Of a stretch of DNA of 64,000 bases, positions 9,499-20,226 are shown in pieces. Position 1 is the first letter of the stretch; every line of letters begins with the position of its first letter. The translations under genes and the position numbers were made by a program. The stretch is from Pelobates cultripes (lineage: Eukaryota > Chordata > Amphibia > Anura > Pelobatidae). The stretch is taken from contig OW240915.1 of NCBI GenBank assembly GCA_933207985.1, positions 261,120,265 through 261,184,264 on the forward strand, read 5' to 3'. Under the pieces are notes generated by a model. The model was not told the origin of the DNA. It did not search any database and saw only the letters and a program-made list of their open reading frames with translations.

Positions 9499-11042
9499 AG
9501 TCTTCTCCACAGCTCAAGGAAAGAATGTTCCAGGATACAACAGGTAGGTAAGAGTAAAATACATTTAATATCAATCTCAAATGAAAACAATAAAAGCACA
9601 ATGCGTTTCGACAAATAGTCTTTTTCAAGTGCAAATTCAACACAGCATGCATTACAATTTTTAAATCACCCAAACCGGAAATCCCAATTGGCGCCATTCT
9701 CTGGCGAGCTGTGGAGCAGACTGGCGTGGTGAAAATATTCAATCTAACTACATGCCTTGACAGCCAGAGCCTGCTAAAAGTGGCTCTGGTAAACGTGAGT
9801 AGTTCTATGGAGAAAGTCTTGCTATAAACATTTTGAAAAATGTTATTATGCTATGCAAGCATCTTTTTTTATGTTTCTGATACAGATCTGAGAAATTTTA
9901 CTTATTGAGAAGATCTACATAAGAGTTTACTGTTAGTATTATTTGTGCACTCCCCACTTTGTTTTTTGTTGCAATACTCTATGCAGTGCTTAAGTAGGTG
10001 ATCATCGGCACTGGGGATACTGTTGCTTCCACTTACTAGCGCCAATTGCACCTCATTCTTTCATTTTTTGTCATATTTAAAAGTATTGGCTTCTTCACAT
10101 GCTATCCGAAGATGCCAACACTAATTGCAGGTGAAGTGAGGCTTCTCATAGAGAAACCCAAACATGAGTAAAAGCAAACTGAACTCAATAAATATCCAAG
10201 AAAAATACAGAGGAAGCGAATCCCTGCTGTGCTATTTTATTAACTGCATAAACACATGGCTGTGTAAAAATGATCAAATAAGATCGACAAGATACAAAAA
10301 TAACATAAAGTCCATACGCATGTTTGAAGGGAGTTAAAACCCACAATAACAATAGAAACACTACGCATTTTGCCTCTACTAACAGATGCTTTTTCAACAT
10401 AGAGAAGCATTGCAGAGAGGAGACAAGAGGCAAGTAACCTCCTTTTTAGTACCCTAAATATAAAAGTAACAAAGAAACCCTTCCACGTTACAATTAAATG
10501 TATATCTTTCTAATCTGGAGTGTGGTCTGTTTTGTTACTGTGTGGTTGATTGTGGCCTACAGTAAAATGTTATGGTCAATAAGTTTTGTATTAAAATTCA
10601 TTTAGATTGACAAGCAATATTAAAAACGGCTGATGATTTTTTTTCATTGCTTGTGTGTTTCCAGAATCAGAAATATAAACCCTAGGCCGTCATCTGATCT
10701 GTTCATTTTCCAAAATAAGAAAGGAAAAATAAAAGTTTATAACTGGAATAACTAAAACCCTACTTTATAATTAATTGTGATGCAAATCTAGAAGAAAAGA
10801 GAAAGGTGAGTTTATTGACACTGAGATTCACTAAGTGCTCATTATATTTCTATAATGAAATAGAGATTGTTTACAGTCATGCAGTATTCCTTTAACAAGA
10901 ATGAGCCAGAAATACATTTTAACCCTTTTTGGATGGAGGCAATTGTTCTGAGCCAAAAGAAAAAACAGAATTTATATGTTTTTTGCAAGGCTTCTCTTAC
11001 ATATAACATATTGGGTTTTTTAAAAGACAGAAATAGCGTTCT
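9499..11042. other. Non-coding stretch with two retroelement-type motifs
   Basis: No gene recognised. It contains one hammerhead-like motif (9600-9630) and a weaker similar block at 10364-10402 (GCATTTTGCCTCTAC ... GCTTTTTCAACA). The rest is AT-rich and unassigned. Confidence 0.4.
9600..9630 (-). other. Hammerhead-like core motif, decayed
   Basis: On the minus strand: CTTGAAAAAGAC, loop TATTT, GTCGAAACGCATT. The GAC/GTC stem II and GAAAC side of a hammerhead core are present, while the CUGAUGA side is altered. Penelope-like elements are known to carry hammerhead ribozymes in their terminal repeats. Confidence 0.35.
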
Positions 11043-11119
11043 CTAAAGGGGCACTATTGGCCCCTAGACCATGTAATCTCATTAAAGTGGTCTTCGGTGC
11101 AGTGTCCCTGTTCCCTTAA
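11043..11119. mobile_element. Miniature TTAA MITE fragment
   Basis: It runs from CTAAAGGGGCACTATTGGCC to CAGTGTCCCTGTTCCCTTAA, so both ends resemble TTAA-MITE termini but only about 75 bp remain. It shares its right TTAA with the next element. Confidence 0.5.
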
Positions 11120-11653
11120 AGAGATTCTATAATGCCAGGAAAACAAAGCCATTTTTCTGGCATTATAGAAAGAATCCTACAGTGTTCCTCGTGCTCTCCC
11201 TCCCGCGGCACTGAAGGGGTTAAAATCCCTTCAGTCACTGACCAGAATCCAGCGCCGATGTCTTGCCCATGCTCCTCCCCCACCGTCATCAGCTGGCAGG
11301 GGAGACCTAATGCGCATGCGCTGCAATGGGAGCTTGCATTAGGATTTCCCCATAGGAAAGCATTAATCAATAATGCTTTCCTATGAGGATTCTGGTGACT
11401 CTGGAAGTCCTCATGCATAGCGTGATGATGTCGAGCGTCATTTAGATGACCAAAAGTCGTCTAAGCACCTGGAAGTTACTCTAGTGGCTGACTGGTAGAC
11501 AGCCACTAGAGGAGGAGTTAACCCTGCAAGGTAATTATTGCAGCTTCTCAGAAACTGCAATAATTACCACTGTAGGTTTAACGAAATTGGGACATTGCAC
11601 CAAGACCACTTCAATGAGCTGAAGTGGTCTGGGTGCCAACAGTGTCCCTTTAA
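11116..11653 (-). mobile_element. TTAA MITE, related to family 1, complete
   Basis: TTAA lies at 11116-11119 and 11650-11653. Modules include TGCCAGGAAAACAAAGCC with its foldback partner, CCCATAGGAAAGCATT/AATGCTTTCCTATG, a CTAGTGGCTG/CAGCCACTAG foldback, GGTAATTATTGCAG/CTGCAATAATTACC, and AGCTGAAGTGGTCTGGGTGC. It shares terminal modules with family 1 but has different central hairpins. No coding sequence. Confidence 0.8.
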
Positions 11654-11685
11654 TCCTGCAATTTAAAAAACATTCAGTTCTAACC

Positions 11686-12640
11686 CCTTAAGTACAGAGA
11701 TAATTGTACATGTTCTGATCAAAACAAAAACCTAGAAATTGAGCTATTTAGCTGTACAACCATAATTTATCTCTTCCATAATAAGTGCACCCACACATAT
11801 ATAATTTTGGGAGAAACAGGGCTTACATTTTACATCAAATATTTACATATGAACTATAATTTAATAAGCATAATAAAACAAAAATTTGAGAAATTAAAAG
11901 ATGTTATTTTTATTTTATGCATGGTATTTAAACTGTAAATGTCATAATACTGTTAGCTTTTACTGTAGTACAATATGCATATGTACAACAGTAGCCAATG
12001 TACAGATTGTATAAGGTTCTGGAAAGTTACAGGGTCAAATATAGGGCCTTTTCTTTTTATACACATTGACATTTGTCAGATTTGCCAGGCCTTTGAGACA
12101 GTATGGCAGTCTAGGAATAAAAATTACCCCCATCATTGCATACCATCTGCAAAAGTAAACAACCCAGGGTATTCAAAATGGAGTATGTCCAGTCTTTTTT
12201 AGTAACCACTTAGTCCCAAATCTTGTCCAAATTTAGTGTTCATATTTGTATTTTGCATTTTTTATACACAAACTTCACTTTCACTGATGATATCATTGTT
12301 GTGATATGTTTTACTCTTTTGAAACACCCATATATGTATTCAACGAAGTTTCCTGAGTACAACCGTAATTCCCACGTACTGGTGTTATGGTGTTTTGGAA
12401 AATTACAGGGTTAAATATAGGGCTTGCAAATTAAATTCTCTGGACTTTCTGCCTGGGTTGTGAGACAGGTCCCTCAAATATGTATGATTTCAGTGTGTAT
12501 AATGATTTTTATTTCCAGTTTAGGGGGGATCTGCGACAACCCAGGCAGTCCACCTGCAGGCAGTCATGCACACTTTCAATCAGGTCATGTGATCGCGATG
12601 TCATCCACAATATGGTTTTGAAAAAAAGTTTCAGTAATAC
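11686..12640. mobile_element. Element with AACCCCTTAAG end and internal tandem duplication
   Basis: It opens AACCCCTTAAGTACAGAG, similar to the ends at 6530 and 40412. Two related segments follow: GGAAAGTTACAGGGTCAAAT (about 12020) and GGAAAATTACAGGGTTAAAT (about 12397), both leading into ATAGGGC, so the interior is a degenerate tandem duplication with a period near 380 bp. The right terminus is not evident. Non-coding. Confidence 0.5.
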
Positions 12641-13812
12641 ATGTTCTGTTTAGTTTTCCTTGTTTTTGCTTTGATTCATGAAAAATTGCATAAAAACTGT
12701 ATCTGTGCTTCTGTGATCAATAGTAATTAAACTGTAGATGGCACATATCACTTGTGCAAAATACTTCACTGTGTATTTTTGTGTCACACATATATACCTC
12801 TTATTCCACTGAGAGACTATCTGTGCTGCTCACAAATGATTCCCTTCTCCTGCTCCATGTGTGATAAATCACCTAGGAGAATTCCTGTCTCTTAGGTATC
12901 CATGATCACCTTTAGTTTATATGGCAAATAATCCTCTACTATGTCAAATCCATTCAATGTCCCAACCAAGACAGGTAAGCTGCTCAGCTCTGATTTATAG
13001 TTTTCATATAAAGGGCTTATTACTTTGGAAGTAACTTTTGAACTGGTAATTACATTCAGAAGTGACAATAGTTGCCCCAGATCACTTTTCATGACTAGCA
13101 TTGTGGCATGAAGCAGAAAAATAAATTCCTTGCAGAAATCTAGGTTGTTGCTGAAGGTTATAAAGCTGATTTATTTTCTCAAACTGATTAAATATTTGCA
13201 CTTCTTAACCTTTTCTGATCAGAATACTCTTTGTTTGCCGGATTTAGAAAGGGGAAAAAAATATAGTTTGATCACGTCAATCAATACTTCTTTTGTACAT
13301 GACAGCACCTTTTGCAATGGCAGACCGGCATTGCAGACTGTTGCCACGCTTGTGATCTATAATTGTTCCCAAGTCCTTTTAATTTAATATTATCACTAAC
13401 TCAACCCCATTTAATCTATATGTGGATTGTGGGTTCCTTATTCCAAAATGCATGGATTTGTATTGATCTATATTGAATCTCATCTGCCACTTTTATGTCA
13501 GCAAACAAGGAAGCCAGTATGGAAAACCACCTGACTGCTTTAACTAGTATTGCCTTTGGTTCAAACCGAGAATTGTAGTGTTCTGCTGTTGGTGGTAATT
13601 CTACAAGCTGACTAGTTTGTAAGAGGGTTATAATAATTACATTGCCATTCATAACGTTCAACCTGATATAAGATGTTTGATTCAATGGTGAGTTATAGCA
13701 GGATAACTGGAATCCAACCAATTTGTGTATAAAATAACATAATTCACTGATTCAATCAAAAAGAGACTGCTTTGCATTGTGTATTTTAATGTGAGTTATA
13801 TGTATAAAGATC
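12641..13812. other. Unassigned stretch, possibly an old LINE remnant
   Basis: No coding motif survives. The part around 13340-13500 (CCCAAGTCCTTTTAATTTAA, AATGCATGGATTTGTATTGA) reads like the degraded body of an old LINE that I cannot assign. Confidence 0.3.
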
Positions 13813-14450
13813 AAAGGAAAACTCCAAACACGCTGCACTTCTGGCATTTGACTTCTTACTTGGGGTTCGTTGGGTGCTGATCCCTGCCTCCACTTACCCA
13901 GAAACTCTCAGGTATTAGCCAAGGCAGCAAATACAGGGCTTAACTCACAACTGAGACCTGCATCTGAGCGAGCACGGTTGTGGTTATGGTGCTAGGAGAA
14001 TAAGCACTTAAACAGGCTGTGGTGGTTATCGCACCAGGAGTGTCTTGGCATCCATCCAGTAAGTAGTCAAACTATTTTACAATGATTTAATTTCTCACCT
14101 GGGGTCCACATTGGTGTTCTTTGCCTACTATCACCTGCAAGCTCTTAGATAAGCCTAGCAGTGCAGGGCTAAGGTGATTGGCTGAGAGTTATAAGCCAAG
14201 AGGTGAGGTGGCTCTGCAATCAGGGCTTAGCTTAGGAGTGCTAATGGAAGCTCCCAGCAGGGAAAGGCTTAGCACAGAGCTAAGAGCTTCTGCCTAAGAG
14301 GATGAAGGGAGTGGGGCTTGATGGACCCCAGGTAGAAGTCAAACCATTACTAATCTGTTTGACTACTTACACTGGAAGGAGGCTAGGGCACTCCTGCCAC
14401 AATAAACCCACAGTGTGTTTAAGTGCTTATGGCACTTGGAGTGCTCCTTT
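13813..14450. mobile_element. Foldback MITE with long imperfect arms
   Basis: Ends are AAAGGAAAACTCCAAAC and (reverse complement) AAAGGAGCACTCCAAGTG. Inner arms at about 13985-14108 and 14323-14452 pair over some 120 bp: AAGCACTTAAACA(G/C)(G/A)CTGTG, CAGTAAGTAGTCAAAC and ACCTGGGGTCCA occur on both sides in inverted orientation. The flanking bases (GATC, GAAC) no longer show TTAA. Non-coding. Confidence 0.7.
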
Positions 14451-15796
14451 GAACTCGTTTGCGGACAATACTGGAAGCTCTTTGAAATCATGGAGTCGAG
14501 CCACTAAAACGAATCACAAAATTAAGATCAAAATAACTACGATGGAAAAATTATGCATTTCAGTTATATTTTTAGCAGGTGCTTCTGTGCATCACTTTGT
14601 GTACACTGTTATTCACTAACGTGTGAATTGTTAGGAATTAAAAGTGAATTTCCCATTATAGGTCAAAATGGCTAAACTTAAAACAAATATGACTCAGATT
14701 TTTTTCCATGTGTATACAGGGACTTCATTTGTAATAAAGCTAACTTTAATGATTGCTGTCCCTGAAAACACACTTTCTATAAGCTCATAAATGTCTTGAT
14801 TTTCCTTTTTTTATCTCTGCCATCCAGACTCCACCCTTCTATCAGCTGATGTCATATGGTTAAGTCTAGCTTCCCCAGTGAGCTGTCCAAGCATATCACT
14901 ATACTCTGGGTCACTGCCCAGCCCTCATAGCCAGAGAGGGGACTGTGCTGTGTGTCCCAGCTCATACCATAGCACCTGCAATTGAATGACACTGACTTTA
15001 ACTGCATTAGCAGACGCTTAGATTGGATGCTAAACTTTGCCAAATTTTAATGCCTCCCAACGGTCTAGCTTTTGGTGGGATAGTCACGAATTTGGGATGC
15101 TTTTCTGCACCTCTGCTTCAGTTCCCTGGTATCCCCTATCTGGGAACACCAGGGAAGTATTCCAAGGCAGCACAGCGCGAGCGCATCATTAGACACGTTT
15201 GTGCTGTGCATCAGGCACTAGGATCATGCAGACCCTGCAGCCAGACAGCAGGACCACCCATTATGGGCGTCACCAGTGACATTGGTCACATCATTGGCAA
15301 CACCGTCTGAGGAGGTGAGGCCCAGGTGCTGGACATGAAGATAAACATCTAGATAGTGTTGAAGCTATTTCAGGATATCTTCCTAGGATCATTACCGCTA
15401 AAATAAACTCTGGTGTTTATGTGTTTGAAGAGACCATTTAAAGTCCACTCATAGTTAAATAGTAATGTAGGATAAAAAAAAAGACTTAATCAAGTTCAGT
15501 CCTTAACATATTTCTACTTTCTAATGTTCATAGAAAAGAAACATATTTAATAAAAATTAAATCTCCAATTATGCTGCAAAATGAGGGAATAAAATTCCTT
15601 ACTCGCTCCAAAATGCCAGTCACATTTCTCCTTGGATCAACAGCTGATCATCAAGTTCTCGAGTTTTGTAGCTAATATCAGAAACGTGAGTAATGCATGC
15701 ATTATTAATCATTCTGAAAAGATGATATTGTGACATGCATCAAAGCAGTTCTAAAATAAAAAGGTTTCTCTACAAATGGCAAAAATACATTACGTA
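14451..15796. other. Unassigned stretch
   Basis: I see no gene, RNA or confident repeat. Small frames at 14852-15043 and 15023-15310 overlap and lack recognisable motifs. Confidence 0.4.
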
Positions 15797-15827
15797 CTTG
15801 ACAAAGGCCACCAGCGCCGAAACGTTG
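15797..15827 (+). other. Hammerhead-like core motif
   Basis: CTTGACAAAGGC, loop CACCA, GCGCCGAAACGTTG: a GGC/GCC stem flanked by a TTGACAAA box and GAAAC. The arrangement matches a hammerhead core (CUGAUGA - stem II - GAAAC) except for changes in the first box. It stands alone without an obvious element around it. Confidence 0.4.
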
Positions 15828-16479
15828 GGTGATTATTCTGCCTTCTTTTTAAATAATAAGGTAATTATATTGTACAGCAGTTCATTTTTTTTGTATTTTT
15901 ATAGAGTGGTAGTATGCTCTTTTCCTATTTTGGATGTATATCTATGCATGTATTGGTGTATTTAATATCAATTTGTATCATAACTATTTCATATCTGTTT
16001 GGATTGGTGTATATGGATTAATTATAGGTATTTTTATATTTTCATTGTACAATACATTTTTTTTTGCATTTTCCATGGGAGTGCAGGTATTTTCTTGATA
16101 TATGATTCCTACGTAAGCCATCTATGAGGGTGATTATTATACCCTTTTGCAACCAATCCATATTCACAGGCTGTACATGAATGGGTAAACCACTACATGT
16201 TTTAATCTTATTATTGTTTCTGAAGGCCCCTGGTACATTTTTACCTTTAAGGGTTAAACTAGTCTAAAACAGTTTAACACTAAAGACTTGTCCCTGGGCA
16301 CCAATCTTTCCTCCTACTCTTGGAAGCTTTAACATGAGCTTTGAGTAGGCAGCAGTGTTTGGCTGGGAGCATCAGCAGACACTCTCTGTCTTTTGCTGAC
16401 AACTCATCACAAGCAAATATTCATTTCTACATACAATTCTAACAAGATTTCCAGGCTGGGAAATGTCAATTCTGTTAGA

Positions 16480-16640
16480 CATGTGCAATTCATTTTGGTC
16501 CAAAAGTAAATTCAGAAGAATTTTAGCAATTCTGACATTCAAATGCTTCCAAATGTCCGAATTGACAGATTGCCGAATTTCCGAAGTGTCAAACCGAACC
16601 GAATTGCCGAAGTGCCGAATTTTGTGCTTCAGATTTCTAA
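16480..16640. repeat. Dispersed repeat with CCGAA(T/C) sub-repeats
   Basis: GACATGTGCAATTCATTTTGG opens a block in which TGTCCGAATTGAC, TTGCCGAATTTCCGAAG and ACCGAACCGAATTGCCGAAG recur. Related phrases beginning (A)CATGTC/GACATGTGC occur near 50030 and 54025. Family unknown. Confidence 0.45.
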
Positions 16641-16692
16641 AAAGTGACAAAACAGGAGAGGGAGGGAAAATGAAGGGAATGATTACAGGAAT

Positions 16693-16773
16693 CTAACCCT
16701 AACCTTACCCCTACTCCTAACCCTATCATTAACCTTAACTCAACCATTAACCCTAACCCTACCCCTAACCCCT
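16693..16773. repeat. Degenerate interstitial telomere-like repeat
   Basis: About 80 bp of CCCTAA-type units: CTAACCCTAACCTTACCCC, CCTAACCCTATC, TTAACCCTAACCCTACCCC. The hexamer is the vertebrate telomere unit on its C-rich strand, here with substitutions and length variants. It lies just after the CCGAA repeat. Confidence 0.7.
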
Positions 16774-16842
16774 TGCCATCTGCATGTCCTAAATGAAAAT
16801 AATGTATTGTATTTTGGCCATTAAAAAGTGCTTTTGCAATAT

Positions 16843-17411
16843 TTAAAGGGATACTATAGTTACCAGAACAACAACAGCTTATTGCACTTGTTTTGGTGAG
16901 TAGAGTCATTCCCTTCAGGCTTTTAGCAGTAAACACCATCTTTTCAGAGAAAATGCAGTGTTTACATTATAACCTAGTGATAATTTCACTGGCCACTCCT
17001 CAGATTGCTGCTAGAGATGCTTCCTGAGGCAGTGCTGCCTAGTGTGCAGCAATGACATTCAGTTTTTCCACCTTCTGCATGCAGACACATTGATTCAATT
17101 AATCTCTATGAGGAGATGCTGATTGGCCAGGGCTGTGTTTGACTTGTGCTGGCTCTGCCCCTGATCTGCCTCCTTGAAAGTCTCAGCCAACCCTATGGGA
17201 AATCATTATGATTGGCTAACAGAATCACGTTTGATGTCAGCAGACAGCAGGCAGGTTAGGGGAAGAGGCAGCAGTTACAGACTTGAATACCAGTAAGATT
17301 TTACTATATTTAGGGAGCAAAGGGGCGCAGGGGGGATAGATGATGGTTGTTTTTAACACCAATTTGTCCAGAATACAAGTTTGTGTTCCTGATCCTAAAG
17401 TGTTCCTTTAA
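16843..17411. mobile_element. TTAA MITE, family 2, complete
   Basis: TTAA lies at 16843-16846 and 17408-17411, with ends AAAGGGATACTATAGTTACC and AAAGGAACACTTTAGGATC (reverse complement of the right end). Internal modules include ATCTCTATGAGGAGATGCTG, CCCTATGGGAAATCATTATG and TTTTACTATATTTAGGGAGC. The copy at 20227 has the same order. Non-coding. Confidence 0.85.
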
Positions 17412-17948
17412 TGTTTGGCATCAGCCCCATAGCATCACTGATATGTATTGCGGATCATCAGTGGTACTGAGTGACTAAGACTGCATCGCTCCATATCTGG
17501 TATCTACTGTCCCAACTGCGTACGAAGTACAGACATATACAACCAATAATCTACAACAAATTATCCCTTCACACCACACCAGTGTATAACAAGGATAAAG
17601 CTACTTAGCTCGAAATTGCAGCTTCCCAAGGTCCCTTCCCTGTTGGTGACCTTATACAAATATGATACAATACAGAAATGAGATACAGTTGAGTATCTAA
17701 AAAAGATAACAAATAATAGTGCAACACTGTTGATAATCAAAGAGTGGTGCCCCCACTAATTGTGGAACTCACAGACTCAAATGTTTAAGGTGCCTTAAGG
17801 CTGCCTTCCCTCTGTGGGAGGTCAGGATCCTCTGTATGTTGTTCGTACTCCAGGTAGTAATCAGGAACCAGGTCAGTAGGAATAAAGAATTTATTAGCTC
17901 CGAATGTGTTAAAAAGATATAAAAGCAAATAACAGGTCACTGGTCCTA

Positions 17949-17979
17949 CGCATTTCATTTCAAAGAAACTTCCTCAGGG
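17949..17979 (-). other. Hammerhead-like core motif, close to consensus
   Basis: On the minus strand: CCTGAGGAAGTTTC, loop TTT, GAAATGAAATGCG. CTGAGGA differs from CUGAUGA at one position, and GTTTC/GAAAT forms stem II. A 29-bp inverted repeat follows immediately downstream on the plus strand. Confidence 0.45.
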
Positions 17980-17982
17980 ACC

Positions 17983-18068
17983 ATAGTAAAAAACAATTAC
18001 AGAATAAAACACTAAGTAACATTTGATTGTTATTGAGAGTGTTTTATTCTGTAATTGTTTTTACTATT
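17983..18068. repeat. Inverted repeat, 29-bp arms
   Basis: Arms 17983-18012 (ATAGTAAAAAACAATTACAG then AATAAAACAC) and 18040-18068 are reverse complements except for one extra A, with a 27-base loop. Confidence 0.85.
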
Positions 18069-18569
18069 TTTGTTTTTAAATAATTTTGATGCTATACCTT
18101 TACATGGCATAGCAAATACATGACAATCCATTTTGTAAGACATATTTACTGTTATACTTATTACATTGAAAATAATGGGCTTTTAGCATGTATTAGGAAA
18201 CTCATTAGGGCAATCATAGATAGATCTCTCTTGTAATACTGCTGGAAAAAAAAAATCAATCTGTTAACCTCTCGATCTTTGGTTTTACTGACTTCTGACA
18301 TTCTGCCATTAAACTATTGCTAATCCTCACTAATCCACTTGTATATTGACACCACTAAACCCCCTGCAGTGCTATGTGTCTCTTGTTGTAGCATTAAAAG
18401 ACAGTTATCTCCTTAATCTACCTGTAAGCTTTATAAAGCATATTTGCAATCTATGTCTTAACTCTGTATCTGTGTGTTTTAATCTCACAAACTAAAATAA
18501 ATTTATGTTTAGAGATTCACAGGCTGGGTGGATTAAAGGTATACCATCAAGGGAAGCAAAACACATTTG

Positions 18570-18725
18570 CATGTTTTAAAGTGAGAATTCAAAGTGTATT
18601 CATCAAAGTACAAATTTAAGGCCTGAATAGTCAAACTAAAAGCTGTCTTGGAGAATTGCTCCAATTTGGCTATTATGACCTTAAATGTGAAATTAACTTT
18701 GAATTCGCTTTCTGTTTTTTTTAAT
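18570..18725. mobile_element. Palindromic AT-rich MITE-like repeat, copy 1
   Basis: GAGAATTCAAAGTGTATTC on the left pairs with GTGAAATTAACTTTGAATTC on the right, around a centre with AGAATTGCTCCAATTTGGC. A better copy is at 58276-58446 and a partial one at 43490-43560. Confidence 0.5.
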
Positions 18726-18784
18726 GAATATCTGTGAATGTGAGAAAGAGCAAAGCAGCTGTCAGGCAAACAAAAATATTACAA

Positions 18785-18810
18785 TATATATATATATATA
18801 TATACACACA
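18785..18810. repeat. (TA)n(CA)n microsatellite
   Basis: Uninterrupted TA dinucleotides passing into CACACA; sits just before a dispersed repeat. Confidence 0.9.
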
Positions 18811-18834
18811 TAAAAAAATGAAAATACCACCACT

Positions 18835-19270
18835 CCAAGGTTTTCCTTAAATAAATCTTCTCTTTTTATTCCATGAATAGTCAACGTTTCAGCTCCTCTG
18901 TGGGGTAACGCCAAGCCTCCACAGCACACCAGTGAATAACCTCAAGCTGATGAGTTGCATTAACAACAAAACAGCTGTCCATGAGTGGCTCACTGGCTTT
19001 GCTTCTCTTCCTGAGTTGTGTTTCAAAGCTGTTGTATACAGCAGACACATACTCCAAGGAATCCATATTTATAATGGAATAATGAGGCAAAAATGTGATT
19101 CCTTGTTAAACTAATTTGCATATGACCACCCAGAATCCCTTGCAGTAGTAGCATCACTGCTAAATTTTAGATTTCTGTGGGAAAAGTTTTATTGCTTAAC
19201 TGGTGTGCAGACCTGTGTTAACAATGTGTTGACTATCCAATGACTTCAGGTGGAAGGGATTTTCAGAGAT
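18835..19270 (-). repeat. Dispersed repeat shared with 44986-45345
   Basis: It holds, on the minus strand, AGCAAAGCCAGTGAGCCACT then CATGGACAGCTGTTTTGTTG, matching about 83% of 44990-45064. Its other end, GGTGTGCAGACCTGTGTTAA and CTTCAGGTGGAAGGG, matches 45250-45315. A hammerhead-like half motif (GGAGCTGAAACGTTG, minus strand, 18882-18897) lies at its left edge. It may be a Penelope-type terminal repeat, which I infer from the motif only. Confidence 0.55.
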
Positions 19271-19636
19271 GATCAGAGGTGAAGACAAAAATATAATTAA
19301 TTCTGAACAATCTTACTCATACCTCTGTGCCATTTTCACTGATTGCTAGCTGGGATTGAGCCACATTTCAATAAGTTTACTTCTTATAAGTAACTATACA
19401 TTTGGAATGTGCACATTTGTAAACATTGCTCGCTTGTTCATTGTGGTTGCTATTGTCTTTTTTTTTTTTTTAAACTTCTACAAAACTCAATAAATTGCAG
19501 GATTATCTCATCCTATCGTAACATTTTGCTTATATTATTATAAAAAAAAATGAAGTTATTATTCTATATAAATATGCCCTTGCATTACTGCCTACATCGC
19601 ATTATTAATTTTCTGCATTAACTTAATTTGGCCGGT

Positions 19637-20155
19637 ATAAGGGGTAACCTAAGCAACAAAAGAATTTTACCTTCAGGAGGTGGTTTTCAATGTATAGATC
19701 AAGCCCCTGCAATCTCGTTAGTGAATTATCTGCCACTTTCGAGTTCACTTACTTTGTTTACGGAGCCTTTGCCACACCTCCCCTTATTGTTACTCACATA
19801 ACCTCCATACACCCTTCCTGAACAAAAGTCTAAACTGTTTACCTTCTCTTATTGCAAAGGGTGTTTAATTTAGAATGTATATTCTGCTCTGTTACAGCAT
19901 TGTAAAAATCATTTTCATGTTTTTTCATGAGGATAGCAGTGACCTTTAGGCTAGCTGTACACTATGTACAGACATGATATTGGCTGTGTGAGTCACAGCC
20001 AGGGGAAGTGAGTCTAGTACTGAAAAAAATAGAAACAGAATTTATTTAACTACTAAATAGCAGAAAACTGAGCAATGAGACTGCAAAGGCATCATCTATC
20101 CATCAAAACCTATTGTTAAACTAAAGTTGTCTTGGTGTTTAGAGTGTCCCTTTAA
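19637..20155. mobile_element. TTAA MITE, family 3, full-length palindromic copy
   Basis: The left end AAGGGGTAACCTAAGCAACA and the reverse complement of the right end AAAGGGACACTCTAAACACC are related, and pairing continues inward (AAGCCCCTGCAATCTCGTTA with TGCCTTTGCAGTCTCATTG). TTAA is exact on the right (20152-20155) and decayed to ATAA on the left. A half copy lies at 29370-29547. Confidence 0.7.
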
Positions 20156-20226
20156 TCCCCCTTTCCCCCCATACTTCTTCCAAGTTCTGCTCATGCTTTA
20201 TCCTAGACTTTGAAAATATAAAAGAA

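Noticed and set aside
13550..13570. GGTTCAAACC resembling a tRNA B box
   Set aside because: No A box at proper spacing, no cloverleaf pairing and no terminator.
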